Shown piece after piece: positions 63,758 to 64,000 of a DNA stretch of 64,000 nucleotides (position 1 is its first letter; the number at the start of each line of letters is the position of its first letter). This stretch comes from Halocatena salina. GTDB lineage: Archaea > Halobacteriota > Halobacteria > Halobacteriales > Haloarculaceae. The position numbers were made by a program, and so were the translations under genes. Below the pieces are notes generated by a model. The model worked only from the letters and a program-made list of their open reading frames with translations, was not told the origin of the DNA and searched no databases. The DNA lies in contig NZ_CP096019.1 of the NCBI RefSeq assembly GCF_023115355.1, positions 310,001 through 374,000 of the forward strand. Direction: 5' to 3'.

Positions 63758-64000
63758 TCAGGCATCGACGTGGCCTTTGAGTCGATGAACACGTTGGTAT
63801 AGCTGCCGTAGCAACTGGAGCGGGAACGATTCGTTGAGACGGTAGTCGGTACGTCCGTTCCGGATCGCTTCGGCGACTGCTTTGGGAGTGGATTTCTCGG
63901 TGTCAACCCGCGTGTACGCCCGTCCGACTTCGAAGGGGTAATGGGCGTCACTACCACCGATGAGAGGTGTGTCGTCCGCTTCAGACAGCTGTTGGATCTG
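63758..64000 (-). CDS. PHP-domain phosphoesterase, C-terminal end only (cut by the window edge)
   Basis: Read on the minus strand from the right edge, 80 codons before a stop include PLIGGSDAHYPFEVGRAYTR, the Asp-Ala-His motif of PHP metal-dependent phosphoesterases. A basic helical tail ending Lys-Gly-His-Val-Asp-Ala follows. The start lies outside the window. Many PHP proteins of this kind in haloarchaea hydrolyse small phosphoesters. It lies 51 bp upstream of the actin-like gene on the same strand. Confidence 0.75.
   Translation of the reverse strand, partial: QIQQLSEADDTPLIGGSDAHYPFEVGRAYTRVDTEKSTPKAVAEAIRNGRTDYRLNESFPLQLLRQLYQRVHRLKGHVDA

Overview
The window is haloarchaeal chromosome (class Halobacteria). 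Predicted proteins are strongly acidic and coding regions are moderately GC-rich. The gene set is archaeal: a proteasome-activating ATPase, the large subunit of replication factor C, a TFB-like factor, type-2 IPP isomerase, an AhbA/AhbB-type siroheme-dependent heme pathway, PhiH1-repressor-like and DUF7344-like regulators, and twin-arginine signals. I cannot name the genus.

Layout. Positions 1 to about 38150 form an accessory island. It is bounded by two copies of a 1.24 kb direct repeat (1-1244 and 36914-38153), each carrying an RHH-antitoxin/PIN-toxin pair. In the right copy the toxin is frameshifted and the adjoining repressor gene is truncated. Inside the left end is a mobility block: a PhiH1-like repressor, a DUF7344 regulator, an overlapping operon of Cas4-like nuclease, TFB-like factor and serine recombinase, then on the minus strand a second serine recombinase, a tyrosine recombinase and an SF2-type helicase. 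A second tyrosine recombinase sits next to the right repeat.

The island carries three notable cargo modules. (i) 11137-13366 holds a ComEC-like metallo-beta-lactamase protein coupled to a small acidic protein. (ii) 16030-23664 holds two divergent operons. One has a winged-helix regulator, an unknown 484-aa protein and a Tat-exported protein. The other is a split PEP-synthase/rifampin-phosphotransferase-like dikinase (swivel-His protein plus ATP-grasp protein) with a histidine phosphatase, a small Cys protein and an Nramp-like transporter lacking the usual metal motifs. (iii) 24106-35157 is an eight-gene, one-strand locus that looks like an antiviral or restriction system: N6-adenine methylase, PLD-helicase, DndD-like zinc-hook ATPase, a double-GHKL protein with MutL/MORC-like and histidine-kinase-like ATPase domains, a receiver-like protein and three unknown proteins. 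This third module is my best candidate for an undescribed system.

From about 38.2 kb onward the content is mostly ordinary chromosome: GH16 glucanase, uridine kinase, guaB, tRNA-Lys(CTT), a TrkA-N/DHH protein, PRC-barrel protein, a regulator, DUF5816-like protein, PAN, malic enzyme, heme A synthase, rfcL, an ABC exporter, gcvT-gcvH, the ahbAB/precorrin-2 dehydrogenase/hemA operon, an AtoE-type transporter, an actin-like protein (salactin/volactin-like) and the end of a PHP-domain gene cut by the window edge. Small decayed genes lie between these: a VapC with an in-frame stop next to an intact AbrB-type antitoxin, and an AbrB-type fragment with a 1-bp deletion. A small unexplained transcript-like region lies at 45810-46000.
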